A stretch of 64,000 bases of DNA from Arthrobacter rhizophilus (lineage in GTDB: Bacteria > Actinomycetota > Actinomycetes > Actinomycetales > Micrococcaceae). Location of the stretch: NCBI RefSeq assembly GCF_026241105.1, contig NZ_JAPFFT010000001.1, positions 310,001 to 374,000 on the forward strand, given 5' to 3'. This document shows positions 25,372 through 33,573 of the stretch, piece by piece. A program made the position numbers and the translations under genes. Under the pieces are notes generated by a model. The model had not been told where the DNA came from. It saw only the letters and a program-made list of their open reading frames with translations, and did not search any database. Positions within the stretch are counted from its first letter, which is position 1. Every line of letters starts with the position of its first letter.

Positions 25372-26097
25372 ATGGAGTTCATGATCAGCGGCCGTAATCT
25401 GACCGTTTCGGATCGCTTCCGCGAGTATGCCGGCGAGAAGATTTCAAAGATTGAATCGCTTGGGGACAAGGTCCAGAGGGTTGACGCGAAGGTTTCAAAG
25501 GAAACCAACCCGCGCCAGACGCCGGGCCAGCTCACGGTGGAAGTCACAGTTCTGGGCCGGGGCCCTGTGATCCGGGCCGAAGCGAGCGCCGCTGACAAAT
25601 TTGCCGCCTTTGATCTCGCCTATAGCAAGCTGCTGGAAAGACTCCGCAGGGCCAAGGACCGCAAGAAGGTCCACCACGGCCGCCACACCCCCAAAGCCGT
25701 TCGTGAGGCTACTGCGACGCTTGAGCCTGCCAGCGCGAGCGAACCCATTTACGTAGAGGCCAGCAACCACCAGGAGCCAACGACGCCACCGGTGGAGACC
25801 TCGCCCTACGACGTCGACAACGACATTCCTGCCGGTGATTCCCCGGTCCTGATTCGTCGCAAAGTTTTCCCCGCCGCCTCGCTCACCCTTGATGACGCGG
25901 TGGACAACATGGAATTGGTGGGCCACAATTTCTACCTGTTCATGGACAAGGAAACCAACACGCCGTCGGTCGTCTACCGCCGCCGTGGCTGGACATATGG
26001 AGTAATCACGCTCGACTCCACGTGCGAACCAGGAGACGAAGCCGTGGAGGAAAAGATCCACGCTTACCGCTCGAATGACCAAGCTGCCACAGCCTAG
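25372..26097 (+). CDS. hpf: Long-form ribosome hibernation promoting factor
   Basis: Dimerises and silences 70S ribosomes in stationary phase or stress. The 241-residue product has the S30AE ribosome-binding domain (MEFMISGRNLTVSDRFREYAGEKISKIES ... AFDLAYSKLLERLRRAKDRKK, residues 1-100), a variable linker and the C-terminal dimerisation domain (IRRKVFPAASLTLDDAVDNMELVGHNFYLFMDKETNTPSVVYRRRGWTYGVI). The start ATG at 25372 has GGAGGG 4 bp upstream. An in-frame TTG 12 bp earlier is not needed. Between comF and secA, as in mycobacteria. Confidence 0.95.
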   Translation: MEFMISGRNLTVSDRFREYAGEKISKIESLGDKVQRVDAKVSKETNPRQTPGQLTVEVTVLGRGPVIRAEASAADKFAAFDLAYSKLLERLRRAKDRKKVHHGRHTPKAVREATATLEPASASEPIYVEASNHQEPTTPPVETSPYDVDNDIPAGDSPVLIRRKVFPAASLTLDDAVDNMELVGHNFYLFMDKETNTPSVVYRRRGWTYGVITLDSTCEPGDEAVEEKIHAYRSNDQAATA

Positions 26098-26129
26098 GCA
26101 ACATTCGTATCTCCCATGAAAGGACTGGC

Positions 26130-27371
26130 ATGGCCGCTTCGCTGAGCCTGTTGCAGGCACGGCGTATCGCATTGGCAGCCCAAGGACTGGACAAGGAGCG
26201 GCCCACCGGCCCCGTGACTTCACGGACGGTGGGCCGCACCTTTGCCCGGCTCCAGGTGGTGCAGATCGATTCCGTCAATGTCGTTTCACGCAGCCATTAC
26301 CTCCCCTTCTTCTCCAGACTCGGCAACTATGACCGAAGCATCCTTCACGCGATGGCCGGGCGAAGTCCGAGGCGCATGATGGAGTACTGGGCGCACGAGG
26401 CCAGCTTCATCCGCCCCGAGCACTTTCAGGACCTGCTGCTGTGGCAAAACCGTTCCTGGGTTGGCGCGGCCCACCTGGAGCGCGGAATCCGCGAGGATAT
26501 GGCTGGCCGTATCCTTGACTCGCTCGCGAGCGGGGGCCCCATGACGGCCGCCCAATTGACCGTGCACTTGGGGCACGAGGAAGAGCGGCAGCACGACAAC
26601 TGGGGTTGGAATTGGAACCTCGTCAAACGGGTTTTGGAGCACTTGTTTGAAGAGGGACTCGTCACGGCTGCGTCGAGGACCGAGCAGTTCGAGCGCCGGT
26701 ACACCTTGACGTCGAGGGTTCTGCCACCGGGATTGCGTGCAGTCAACGCTCGCGGAGGAGCGCTCCTGGGCGGTGGCTCCAATCTGTCAGCGGCGGCCAT
26801 GGACCGCCTGATCGACTCCGCAGCCCGGGCCCATGGCATCGGAACAATCCGCTGCTTCGCCGATTACTTCCGGACTCCAGTGAAGGCGGCCGCAGCATCG
26901 ATCGACAGGCTCGTTGCCGCCGGACGCCTGGAGCCGGCCACGGTGCGTGGCTGGGACCGGGCTTTGTACCGGCATGTGGACGCACGGCTTCCCCGGGCCG
27001 CCACGGGCCGCGCACTGCTCAGCCCGTTTGATTCACTGGTCTTTGAGCGTAGAAGGCTCGAGGAGTTGTTCGGCTTCCATTACCGGATCGAAATCTACAC
27101 ACCCGCGGCGAAGCGCAAGTTCGGCTACTACGTCCTGCCGTTCCTCCTCCGCGATGCTCTAGTCGCCCGTGTAGACCTCAAAGCCGACCGCTCGGCCAAG
27201 CAGCTTCTGGTACGCGCCGCACATGGTGAACCGGACGCTCCGGGGGACACCGCCGTCGAGCTCTTCGCGGAGTTGCGGCTCATGGCCGATTGGCTCGGGC
27301 TCGACGACGTCGTCGTGTCACCGAGCGGCGATCTCTCCCCGGCGCTGGCCTCGGTAGCCGCCCGAAACTGA
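26130..27371 (+). CDS. Winged-helix protein of the YcaQ/AlkX (HTH_42) family
   Basis: A 413-residue protein of the family that includes the DNA glycosylases AlkZ and YcaQ, which unhook interstrand crosslinks and bulky alkylation. The segment VVQIDSVNVVSRSHYLPFFSRLGNYDRSILHAM carries the QxD motif used as the catalytic element in YcaQ/AlkX-type enzymes (here Q-I-D). The following WAHEASFI and the three winged-helix-like stretches also fit the family. The ATG at 26130 is preceded by AAAGGA. Glycosylase activity is inferred from the QID motif. It is the only DNA-repair-like gene in this part of the window. Confidence 0.82.
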   Translation: MAASLSLLQARRIALAAQGLDKERPTGPVTSRTVGRTFARLQVVQIDSVNVVSRSHYLPFFSRLGNYDRSILHAMAGRSPRRMMEYWAHEASFIRPEHFQDLLLWQNRSWVGAAHLERGIREDMAGRILDSLASGGPMTAAQLTVHLGHEEERQHDNWGWNWNLVKRVLEHLFEEGLVTAASRTEQFERRYTLTSRVLPPGLRAVNARGGALLGGGSNLSAAAMDRLIDSAARAHGIGTIRCFADYFRTPVKAAAASIDRLVAAGRLEPATVRGWDRALYRHVDARLPRAATGRALLSPFDSLVFERRRLEELFGFHYRIEIYTPAAKRKFGYYVLPFLLRDALVARVDLKADRSAKQLLVRAAHGEPDAPGDTAVELFAELRLMADWLGLDDVVVSPSGDLSPALASVAARN

Positions 27372-27504
27372 ATTCTGCCGCCGTCCCCAACCGCGGACGA
27401 CGCCCGGCTCTCCGCTCTCAGGGAAACGAGGCCGCGTGGTCAAGGTCTCTCCCGTAGACTGAAACCGCCAGAATTCGGCAGCTTGAGACTGGGAGCAACT
27501 TTAC

Positions 27505-30249
27505 GTGGCATCACTTATCGAAAAACTTCTCCGCACGGGTGACAAAAAAACCCTGAGGCAACTGCGGACCTATGCCGATTCCATCAACGCCCTCGAAGAC
27601 TCTTTCAAGACCTTCTCCGACGCCGAATTGCGCGAAGAGACCGACAGGCTCCGTGCCCGTCACGAGGACGGCGAGCAGCTCGACGAGCTCTTGCCGGAGG
27701 CGTTCGCGGCTGTGCGTGAAGCCTCTTCCCGCACGCTTGGGATGCGTCACTTCGATGTCCAGCTCATGGGCGGGGCCGCCCTTCACCTTGGCAATATCGC
27801 CGAGATGAAGACCGGTGAAGGCAAGACCCTCGTGGCCACCGCGCCCGCCTACCTCAATGCCCTCACAGGCAACGGTGTACACGTCGTCACAGTCAACGAT
27901 TACCTCGCCGAATACCAGTCCGAACTCATGGGCAGGGTCTACCGTTTCCTGGGTCTCAGCAGCGGGTGCATCCTGTCCAACCAGGATCCATCAGTGCGCC
28001 GGCAGATGTACGCGGCGGACATCACGTATGGCACCAACAACGAATTCGGTTTCGACTACCTGCGCGACAACATGGCGTGGGACAAGTCCGAGCTCGTACA
28101 GCGCGGCCACCACTTCGCGATTGTCGACGAAGTGGACTCCATCCTCATCGACGAGGCCCGTACGCCGCTCATCATTTCCGGACCCGCCCAGGGCGACACC
28201 AACCGCTGGTACAGCGAATTCGCCAAGGTCGTGCTGCGCCTCCAGCCCGAAACCGACTACGAAGTCGACGAAAAGAAGCGCACCGTCGGTGTCAACGAAG
28301 CCGGCATCGAGAAGGTCGAGGACTACCTCGGCATCCAGAACCTCTATGAATCCGCCAATACCCCGCTCATCGGCTTCCTGAACAACGCCATCAAGGCCAA
28401 GGAGCTCTTCAAGCGGGACAAGGACTACGTCATCCTGGACGGCGAAGTCCTCATCGTTGATGAGCACACCGGCCGCATCCTTGCCGGACGGCGTTACAAC
28501 GAAGGCATGCATCAGGCGATCGAGGCCAAGGAAAACGTCGAGATCAAGGCTGAGAACCAGACCCTCGCCACGGTGACGCTGCAGAACTACTTCCGCATGT
28601 ACTCCAAGCTATCGGGCATGACGGGTACCGCTGAGACGGAAGCCGCCGAGTTCATGAGCACGTACAAGCTTGGAGTGGTGCCCATTCCAACTAACCGGGA
28701 TATGCAGCGCATCGACCAGCCGGACCTCGTGTACAAGAACGAAATCGTGAAGTTCGAAGCCGTCGTCAAGGACATCGCGGAACGACACGAAAAGGGCCAG
28801 CCCGTCCTCGTTGGTACCACCAGCGTGGAGAAGAGCGAATACCTTGCCAAGCTGTTGGCCAAGGAAGGCATCCGCCACGAAGTCCTGAACGCGAAGAACC
28901 ACGCGCGCGAAGCCGCCATCGTCGCTCAGGCGGGACGCAAGGGCGCGGTCACGGTCGCTACCAACATGGCCGGCCGAGGCACTGACATCATGTTGGGCGG
29001 CAACGCCGAGTTCACGGCCATCGCCGATCTGGCAAAGCGCGGCCTGGACCCCGAGGAGAACTCCGAGGAATACGAGGCCGCGTGGCCTGAGGCGTTTGAA
29101 GCCGCAAAGCAGGCTGTCAAGGACGAGCATGAGGAAGTGCTTGAATTTGGCGGGCTCTATGTATTGGGAACGGAACGCCACGAATCCCGTCGAATCGACA
29201 ACCAGCTCCGCGGACGCTCGGGCCGCCAAGGCGACCCGGGTGAGTCCCGTTTCTACCTCTCGCTGACCGATGACCTTATGAGGCTCTTCAACTCCGGTGC
29301 CGCCGAGCGCCTCATGAACAGCTCAGTGCCGGACGACGTCGCCCTCGAATCCAAGCTCGTGTCCCGTGCAATCGCTTCGGCCCAGGGCCAGGTTGAAGGG
29401 CGAAACGCAGAGCAGCGCAAGAACGTCCTCAAGTACGACGACGTCCTGAACCGCCAGCGTGAAGCCATTTATGGCGACCGACGGAGGATCCTCGAGGGAG
29501 ACGACCTGCACGAAAAGGTCCAGTTCTTCCTGGAAGACACCATCAATGCCCTGATCGATGCCGCAACTGCGGAGGGAACAGGCGACGATTGGGACTTCCA
29601 CCAGCTGTGGACCAACCTCAAGACGCTGTACCCGGTGACGGTCACGTCCCAGGAGATCATTGACGAAGCCGGTGGAAAGTCCCGTGTTTCCGTGGAATTC
29701 CTCAAGAACGAGATCCTTTCGGACGCCCAGCTCGTCTACAAGGAGCGGGAGGAAGCCATCGGTTCGGAGAACATGCGCGAGCTGGAACGCAGGGTTGTCC
29801 TTTCGGTCCTTGGACGCAAGTGGCAGGAACATCTCTACGAGATGGACTACCTCAAGGAGGGCATTGGCCTCCGTGCAATGGCCCAAAGGGACCCCCTGGT
29901 CGAGTACCAGCGCGAAGGGTTCATGATGTTCCAGAGCATGATGGAGGCCATCCGCGAGGAGAGCGTCGGCTTCCTCTACAACCTGGAAGTCGAAGTCACG
30001 CCCGCCGAAGACGTCGTGGTCGTGGACGGCAGCCCGGAAGGCGTTCACGTGGAACATCACGATCCGCAAATCCATGCGGCCGGCCTCGAAGCTCCGGAGA
30101 AGCCTGTTCAACTGCAGTACACGGCGCCCGGTGAAGACGGCGCAAGCCAGACCCGGGTAGAAGGTCGGTCCTCGGGACGCTCAGGCGACCCCGCCAAGGC
30201 CGCCGCCGAAGACAAGCAGCGCGGGACCAGCAAGAAGAAGCGTCGCTAA
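27505..30249 (+). CDS. secA: Preprotein translocase ATPase SecA
   Basis: Motor of the Sec export pathway. The 914-residue product has Walker [17 protein letters not shown]-type Walker [13 protein letters not shown], the preprotein-crosslinking region, TNMAGRGTD and the arginine-finger motif [15 protein letters not shown], and the helical scaffold and wing. The C-terminal tail (last about 55 residues) is polar, ends in SKKKRR and lacks the CxC...CH zinc-binding motif of SecB-interacting SecAs. The start is a GTG at 27505. A strong hairpin terminator follows 65 bp after the stop. Synteny identifies it as the housekeeping SecA1-type gene. Confidence 0.98.
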   Translation: MASLIEKLLRTGDKKTLRQLRTYADSINALEDSFKTFSDAELREETDRLRARHEDGEQLDELLPEAFAAVREASSRTLGMRHFDVQLMGGAALHLGNIAEMKTGEGKTLVATAPAYLNALTGNGVHVVTVNDYLAEYQSELMGRVYRFLGLSSGCILSNQDPSVRRQMYAADITYGTNNEFGFDYLRDNMAWDKSELVQRGHHFAIVDEVDSILIDEARTPLIISGPAQGDTNRWYSEFAKVVLRLQPETDYEVDEKKRTVGVNEAGIEKVEDYLGIQNLYESANTPLIGFLNNAIKAKELFKRDKDYVILDGEVLIVDEHTGRILAGRRYNEGMHQAIEAKENVEIKAENQTLATVTLQNYFRMYSKLSGMTGTAETEAAEFMSTYKLGVVPIPTNRDMQRIDQPDLVYKNEIVKFEAVVKDIAERHEKGQPVLVGTTSVEKSEYLAKLLAKEGIRHEVLNAKNHAREAAIVAQAGRKGAVTVATNMAGRGTDIMLGGNAEFTAIADLAKRGLDPEENSEEYEAAWPEAFEAAKQAVKDEHEEVLEFGGLYVLGTERHESRRIDNQLRGRSGRQGDPGESRFYLSLTDDLMRLFNSGAAERLMNSSVPDDVALESKLVSRAIASAQGQVEGRNAEQRKNVLKYDDVLNRQREAIYGDRRRILEGDDLHEKVQFFLEDTINALIDAATAEGTGDDWDFHQLWTNLKTLYPVTVTSQEIIDEAGGKSRVSVEFLKNEILSDAQLVYKEREEAIGSENMRELERRVVLSVLGRKWQEHLYEMDYLKEGIGLRAMAQRDPLVEYQREGFMMFQSMMEAIREESVGFLYNLEVEVTPAEDVVVVDGSPEGVHVEHHDPQIHAAGLEAPEKPVQLQYTAPGEDGASQTRVEGRSSGRSGDPAKAAAEDKQRGTSKKKRR

Positions 30250-30313
30250 CCCGGGCGTTGCAACACACGCGGAGCTGACAGCCTCATGTTGCTCCCAGGC
30301 ACACACTGCGAAG

Positions 30314-30351
30314 CGGAGAAGGACTGGAACAGCGGTTCCGGTTCTTCTCCG
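30314..30351 (+). terminator. Rho-independent terminator after secA
   Basis: A 17-bp stem (30314-30330 with 30335-30351, two G-U pairs) around an AGCG loop, with GGAAC/GTTCC at the top and CGGAGAAG/CTTCTCCG at the base, followed by TTTCC. It also stands at the end of the convergent Rv3235-like gene, so it can serve both. Confidence 0.8.
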
Positions 30352-30381
30352 TTTCCGGTGCCGTTCTTGGCGGACTCCGCC

Positions 30382-30897
30382 TCAGCCGATTTCGAGGGCA
30401 GTGACCTTCCACACGCCATTGCCTCCTTCAAGCCTCATGGCTACGGCGCGGGAGCGTAGTTCTTCAGAGACGACCAAGCTGGCCTCGTACACGCCTTCCT
30501 TCACGGCGCAGACACGAACCGAGCGGACCACAGGATTGCGGTGAAGCCGTGACCGCCCAGTCTGGGCGCGGGCTGCATGGGCACGCGTCAGCGCGGCCCG
30601 GTGCTGGAGCGCGGTGAGGCATCTGGGGTCCAGGGACCGCGAGAGCTGCTGGGCAGGACGCGTGCCGGCAAGGACTTCGACCGCGGCTTGGGCGATGCTG
30701 CGGGCCAGCGTGCGCATTTCCCCATCAAGGCTAACCACGTCGGCCACTTTGCGGACAGAAGACAGCCCCTTGCCGGACGAACTGCCTTCCCGGTCTTTGG
30801 CACGCGATGAGACCGCGAGGGAAGGAGGAACGATTCGTGGCGAAGTCACCTTCCGGGGTGCATCGGGCAGGGCATGGATAGCTGATGTTGCGCTCAT
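30382..30897 (-). CDS. Rv3235-family protein
   Basis: A 171-residue protein that I assign to the Rv3235 family from the C-terminal domain VVSLDGEMRTLARSIAQAAVEVLAGTRPAQQLSRSLDPRCLTALQHRAALTRAHAARA ... PVVRSVRVCAVKEGVYEASLVVSEELRSRAVAMRLEGGNGVWKVTALEIG. The first 50 residues are Ser/Arg-rich and probably disordered. In mycobacteria the homologue also lies near secA1. No enzymatic motif is present. The fold suggests an SH3/NTF2-like accessory domain, but that is not established. It is the last gene of a minus-strand pair with the LysM gene, 72 bp apart. Confidence 0.8.
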   Translation of the reverse strand: MSATSAIHALPDAPRKVTSPRIVPPSLAVSSRAKDREGSSSGKGLSSVRKVADVVSLDGEMRTLARSIAQAAVEVLAGTRPAQQLSRSLDPRCLTALQHRAALTRAHAARAQTGRSRLHRNPVVRSVRVCAVKEGVYEASLVVSEELRSRAVAMRLEGGNGVWKVTALEIG

Positions 30898-30969
30898 GGA
30901 ATTCCTCGGTTGAATCGGTCGGTTGCTAATGGCTGGCGGGTGGGCTGCGGAATGTGTGGTCCGGGCGGT

Positions 30970-31758
30970 TCAGCCACGGGGCGGTGGTTGGAGGATCTGA
31001 CCCGGGACGAGGAGCCCAGGGTCGTCTCCGATGACATGTCGGTTTGCGGCGTACCACTTTGGCCAGTGGAGGGCAATGTCGACGTCGCTGGCCATCCGGC
31101 CAAGCTGCCGCGCGGCAATTGACCACAGTGAATCTCCCCGGCTCACCACTACCGTGCGCTGACCTGGCGAGGCTGGCTCTTCCGCCGTTCGCTGCGGTAC
31201 GGACCCCAGGAGACCGGGCTCAGTAGCAGGCGCTCGGGGTTGCCAGCGCGGTTCGATCTTCGAAGGATCGGACTCAATCGATGGCAGGGTGGAATGGCGC
31301 ATAGAGGGGACTGGGGCTGGTGCCCACTGGACGGAAATGCCGTTGGATGGCGTTGTCCCGCCATCCGGGCTCCACCCAGGTTCAACGGGTGCCGGGGCGG
31401 CATTCGTCAGCGGAATTCCTACGAGGTTTAGGCCGAGAATTGCCACAGCCAGCCTGCGCATGAAGGCAGGGCTAAGCTTTGCGGTGGTGCTGGCGCTGCG
31501 GCCCTTGCCCGATTGCTGGAGGACCGCCGCGGCAACGGCCAGGAGAAATGCCGCAATCCACCAAGCGACGATGGCCAGGCCGACGCCTGTTGCCACAAAT
31601 CCCAGGAGATCTTCAAACATGGGTGTCTGGTGACGCCCTGCTGCAGCCTGCCATCGGTCAGTCAACTTCAGTCCGGTGGCAGCGAGCGAAAGTCCGAGAA
31701 TCAGAATGGTGGCCGCCATTGCAGCGTCGTTCCGGATGGTTCTCATGGTCTGTTCCAT
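30970..31758 (-). CDS. Membrane-anchored LysM-domain protein
   Basis: A 262-residue protein with two hydrophobic segments near the N-terminus (AAMAATILILGLSLAATGL, residues 13-31, and LLGFVATGVGLAIVAWWIAAFLLAVAAAVL), a third around 95-112 and a Pro-rich linker. A C-terminal LysM domain follows (RTVVVSRGDSLWSIAARQL ... WPKWYAANRHVIGDDPGLLVPGQILQPP). LysM binds peptidoglycan or chitin-type glycans, so the protein probably tethers the membrane to the wall. AAGGAG lies 7 bp upstream of the ATG at 31758. The promoter region upstream holds a 10-bp-phased TTTGAT repeat array. Related LysM proteins occur beside tad/Flp pilus-type genes, which fits the CpaB- and CpaE-like genes downstream. Confidence 0.85.
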   Translation of the reverse strand: MEQTMRTIRNDAAMAATILILGLSLAATGLKLTDRWQAAAGRHQTPMFEDLLGFVATGVGLAIVAWWIAAFLLAVAAAVLQQSGKGRSASTTAKLSPAFMRRLAVAILGLNLVGIPLTNAAPAPVEPGWSPDGGTTPSNGISVQWAPAPVPSMRHSTLPSIESDPSKIEPRWQPRAPATEPGLLGSVPQRTAEEPASPGQRTVVVSRGDSLWSIAARQLGRMASDVDIALHWPKWYAANRHVIGDDPGLLVPGQILQPPPRG

Positions 31759-31774
31759 GGATTCTCCTTACTCG

Positions 31775-31820
31775 TTTGATGTCATTTGATGCAGTTTAAT
31801 AAATCTTGAACCATTTTGAT
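31775..31820. repeat. Operator-like array of direct repeats with exact 10-bp phasing (array A)
   Basis: Hexamers at exact 10-bp intervals read TTTGAT (31775), TTTGAT (31785), TTTAAT (31795), CTTGAA (31805) and TTTGAT (31815), with weaker in-phase continuation (CTTGTC at 31835). The array fills the divergent gap between the LysM gene and the gene starting at 31904. One turn of helix between units suggests cooperative head-to-tail binding on one DNA face. Confidence 0.7.
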
Positions 31821-31868
31821 CACATAACGGATCACTTGTCTAGAAGTTGAGTGTCGACGATGGAAAAC

Positions 31869-31897
31869 TTGACCCGCTGAGGGTGCCCGCTTACGCT
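31869..31897 (+). promoter_or_regulatory. Leaderless-type promoter for the gene at 31904
   Basis: -35 TTGACC (31869-31874), a 17-bp spacer and -10 TACGCT (31892-31897). The expected transcription start, 7 bp after the -10, is the A of the ATG at 31904. No Shine-Dalgarno sequence precedes that ATG, which agrees with a leaderless mRNA. Confidence 0.6.
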
Positions 31898-31903
31898 GAC
31901 GCA

Positions 31904-32476
31904 ATGCGTTGGGATGCTCTGTTTGAAGACATGGAGGCGCAACTTGCCTCTGAACACCTGCTGGGACTTGAGTCCGAGATCTCAGAGCGGGCCCGGGTGG
32001 AGATCGCCGGAATCGAGGTCTCTGACAGGTTGCGTGGAGCAATCGGCCGGAAAATTGATGTGAAGCTTCGCTCGGGGACGCTTGTGTCGGCGGCCCTGAG
32101 CCATGTCGGAAGCGAGTGGCTGGTCCTGGATGAGGGGCGCCACCAGTGGCTGGTGCCGTTAGCCGCAGTCCTGACGTATCAAGGACTTGGCCGCCAAGCG
32201 CGGGCAAACCACGCGAAGGCGGCGCAGCGCCTTGGCTTGGCCAGCGCACTCCGGATGCTGGCCCGGGACAGGTCGGAACTGGCAGTCCATCTGCTCGAGT
32301 CGACGTCGGGGGAGAGGGCAATACACGGCGTCCTTGACCGCGTGGGCAAGGACCACTTTGATCTCGCCGTCATGATGCCGGGCGAAGTGCGTCGGTCCGG
32401 CAATGTTGTTTCCGTTGCGACAGTTCCGTTCCAGTCCCTTGCTGCGCTGCGATCACTGCGGGGCCAAGACCTCTAG
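31904..32476 (+). CDS. Uncharacterised 190-residue protein
   Basis: I do not recognise this protein. It begins MRWDALFEDMEAQLASEHLLGLESEISERARVEIAGIEV, a charged helical segment. A compact region follows that alternates polar and hydrophobic residues (GRKIDVKLRSGTLVSAALSHVGSEWLVLDEGRHQWLVPLAAVLTYQGLG), which looks like a small beta-barrel (Sm/SH3-like), and a second such region lies near the C-terminus. There is no signal or membrane segment. The ATG at 31904 fits a leaderless promoter exactly. An in-frame TTG at 31847 would overlap that promoter and is rejected. It is conserved-looking in context with the regulator and SAF/CpaE-like genes downstream. Function unknown. Confidence 0.72.
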   Translation: MRWDALFEDMEAQLASEHLLGLESEISERARVEIAGIEVSDRLRGAIGRKIDVKLRSGTLVSAALSHVGSEWLVLDEGRHQWLVPLAAVLTYQGLGRQARANHAKAAQRLGLASALRMLARDRSELAVHLLESTSGERAIHGVLDRVGKDHFDLAVMMPGEVRRSGNVVSVATVPFQSLAALRSLRGQDL

Positions 32477-32561
32477 CTCGGGCGGCGACTCTCCGGCGCC
32501 TTCATCCCTTCGGTGCTTGAGCAGCCTTTGGTGCTTGGGAGTTATTGGGTGCTGCCGGTGG

Positions 32562-32777
32562 TCAGGAGGACTTGGACTTGGCCTCTTGGATCATCCTGCC
32601 GGCCTCGGCATAGCGTTCCTCGATGTACTGCTCCAGCATCTTTTCTTCGACGCGCCACTGACCCCTGCCACCCACCTGAATGGCTTTGAGTTCTCCGCTT
32701 CGCACCAGGGCGTATGCCTGCGGCGAGTTGATTTGAAGCTGTTCGGCGACATCAGCCAAGGTGAGGAATCGGGGCAT
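32562..32777 (-). CDS. Small MerR/excisionase-type (BldC-like) DNA-binding protein
   Basis: A 71-residue protein that is essentially a single winged helix-turn-helix: FLTLADVAEQLQINSPQAYALVRSGELKAIQVGGRGQWRVEEKMLEQYIEERYAEA. This is the HTH_17/excisionase fold shared with BldC, the small Streptomyces developmental regulator that binds direct repeats as head-to-tail multimers. There is no integrase, att site or phage gene nearby, so an excisionase role is unlikely. The start is ATG 32777, directly at the conserved MPRFLT. A 97-codon in-frame extension upstream runs through the divergent SAF gene and is rejected. Its own upstream region carries 10-bp-phased TTTGAC repeats, suggesting autoregulation. 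Confidence 0.85.
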   Translation of the reverse strand: MPRFLTLADVAEQLQINSPQAYALVRSGELKAIQVGGRGQWRVEEKMLEQYIEERYAEAGRMIQEAKSKSS

Positions 32778-32784
32778 GCCTCTA

Positions 32785-32850
32785 TTTTGCCACTGTTGAA
32801 TCCATTTGCTGAGGTTATCCACAGTTTGACATGATTTGACGAACTTGACT
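32785..32850. repeat. Operator-like array of phased direct repeats (array B)
   Basis: In-phase hexamers at 10-bp steps from 32785 are TTTTGC, GTTGAA, TTTGCT, TTATCC, TTTGAC and TTTGAC. They are followed by cTTGAC at 32844-32849, one base short of the phase. The strongest units are 32825-32830 and 32835-32840. The array lies between the small regulator gene and the SAF gene and resembles array A in motif and spacing. Confidence 0.65.
32815..32823 (+). promoter_or_regulatory. Perfect DnaA-box 9-mer inside array B
   Basis: TTATCCACA is identical to the classical DnaA consensus. It stands alone and overlaps the phased repeat array, so it may be an incidental match. Confidence 0.35.
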
Positions 32851-32928
32851 TTTGGAATCTGGCTGTATGCCGTCAGAATGAGGCCACTGAAGGCTTCGGC
32901 CGACCAACTACGCAATTTGGGGAGCAGG

Positions 32929-33573
32929 GTGAGTGCAACTACCGCGGCCGCTGCAGCGCGGCTCAAGAAACCGTCATGGAGGGATCCGCGCCTTTTGGTA
33001 GGGATTCTATTGGTCCTGGCATCGTTGGCTGGAGTCATCGCCCTCGTTGGAACCGCGGACCGCACCATCCAGGTGTATGCGGCGCGCGAGCCGATTGCCG
33101 TGGGTCAGAGAGTCAGCAAGGACGATCTTGCGATCGTTAAGGTGCGGCTCGACGACGTCGAGTCCAGCTACGTGACTCTGGCGGATGGCCTGCCCGAAGG
33201 GAGGGTCGCCGTCCAAAGAATCGCCAAGAATCAACTTGTCCCGCAAGAAAGCCTGGGAGCGGCCGATACGCTGAACCGCAAGCCTGTTGCGATCTCGATT
33301 CAGGAGTCCCTGCCTTCCCAGGCTGTGGCTGGATCCCGCGTGGACGTCTGGGTTTCGCTCCCCGACGCTCGTAACGGCTTCGGCACGCCGCAGCTATTGT
33401 TGCCCAGCGCGGAAATCGCCCAGGTTACCGAGGGCGCTTCCACGCTCGGAGCGTCCAAGGAGAAGGTGGTGCTGGTACTTGTGACCGATGAGCAGATGCC
33501 GAAACTTCTTGGCGCACAGGCCAACAAAGCGAAGGTTGCCGTCGTCTGGAACCCGGGCGGTGGCGGCAAATGA
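32929..33573 (+). CDS. SAF-domain (CpaB-like) membrane protein
   Basis: A 214-residue protein with one transmembrane helix (LLVGILLVLASLAGVIALVG) and an extracytoplasmic SAF domain (VYAAREPIAVGQRVSKDDLAIVKVRLDDVESSYVTLADGLPEGRVAVQRIAKNQLVPQESLG), the architecture of CpaB/RcpC proteins of Flp/tad pili. A second conserved part follows (KPVAISIQESLPSQAVAGSRVDVWVSLPD). I place the start at GTG 32929 because GGGGAG lies just upstream. ATG 32878, which has no ribosome-binding site, would add 17 residues. It overlaps the next gene by 4 bp (ATGA). No tadA/B/C, pilin or secretin gene is in the window. Confidence 0.82.
   Translation: MSATTAAAAARLKKPSWRDPRLLVGILLVLASLAGVIALVGTADRTIQVYAAREPIAVGQRVSKDDLAIVKVRLDDVESSYVTLADGLPEGRVAVQRIAKNQLVPQESLGAADTLNRKPVAISIQESLPSQAVAGSRVDVWVSLPDARNGFGTPQLLLPSAEIAQVTEGASTLGASKEKVVLVLVTDEQMPKLLGAQANKAKVAVVWNPGGGGK

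Noticed and set aside
32562..32777. The small HTH protein as a phage or integrative-element excisionase
   Set aside because: No integrase, attachment repeat, tRNA or phage gene is near; operator arrays and context fit a chromosomal regulator better.
32778..33068. 97-codon extension of the small DNA-binding protein
   Set aside because: It lies over the divergent SAF gene and the repeat array; the conserved domain starts at ATG 32777.
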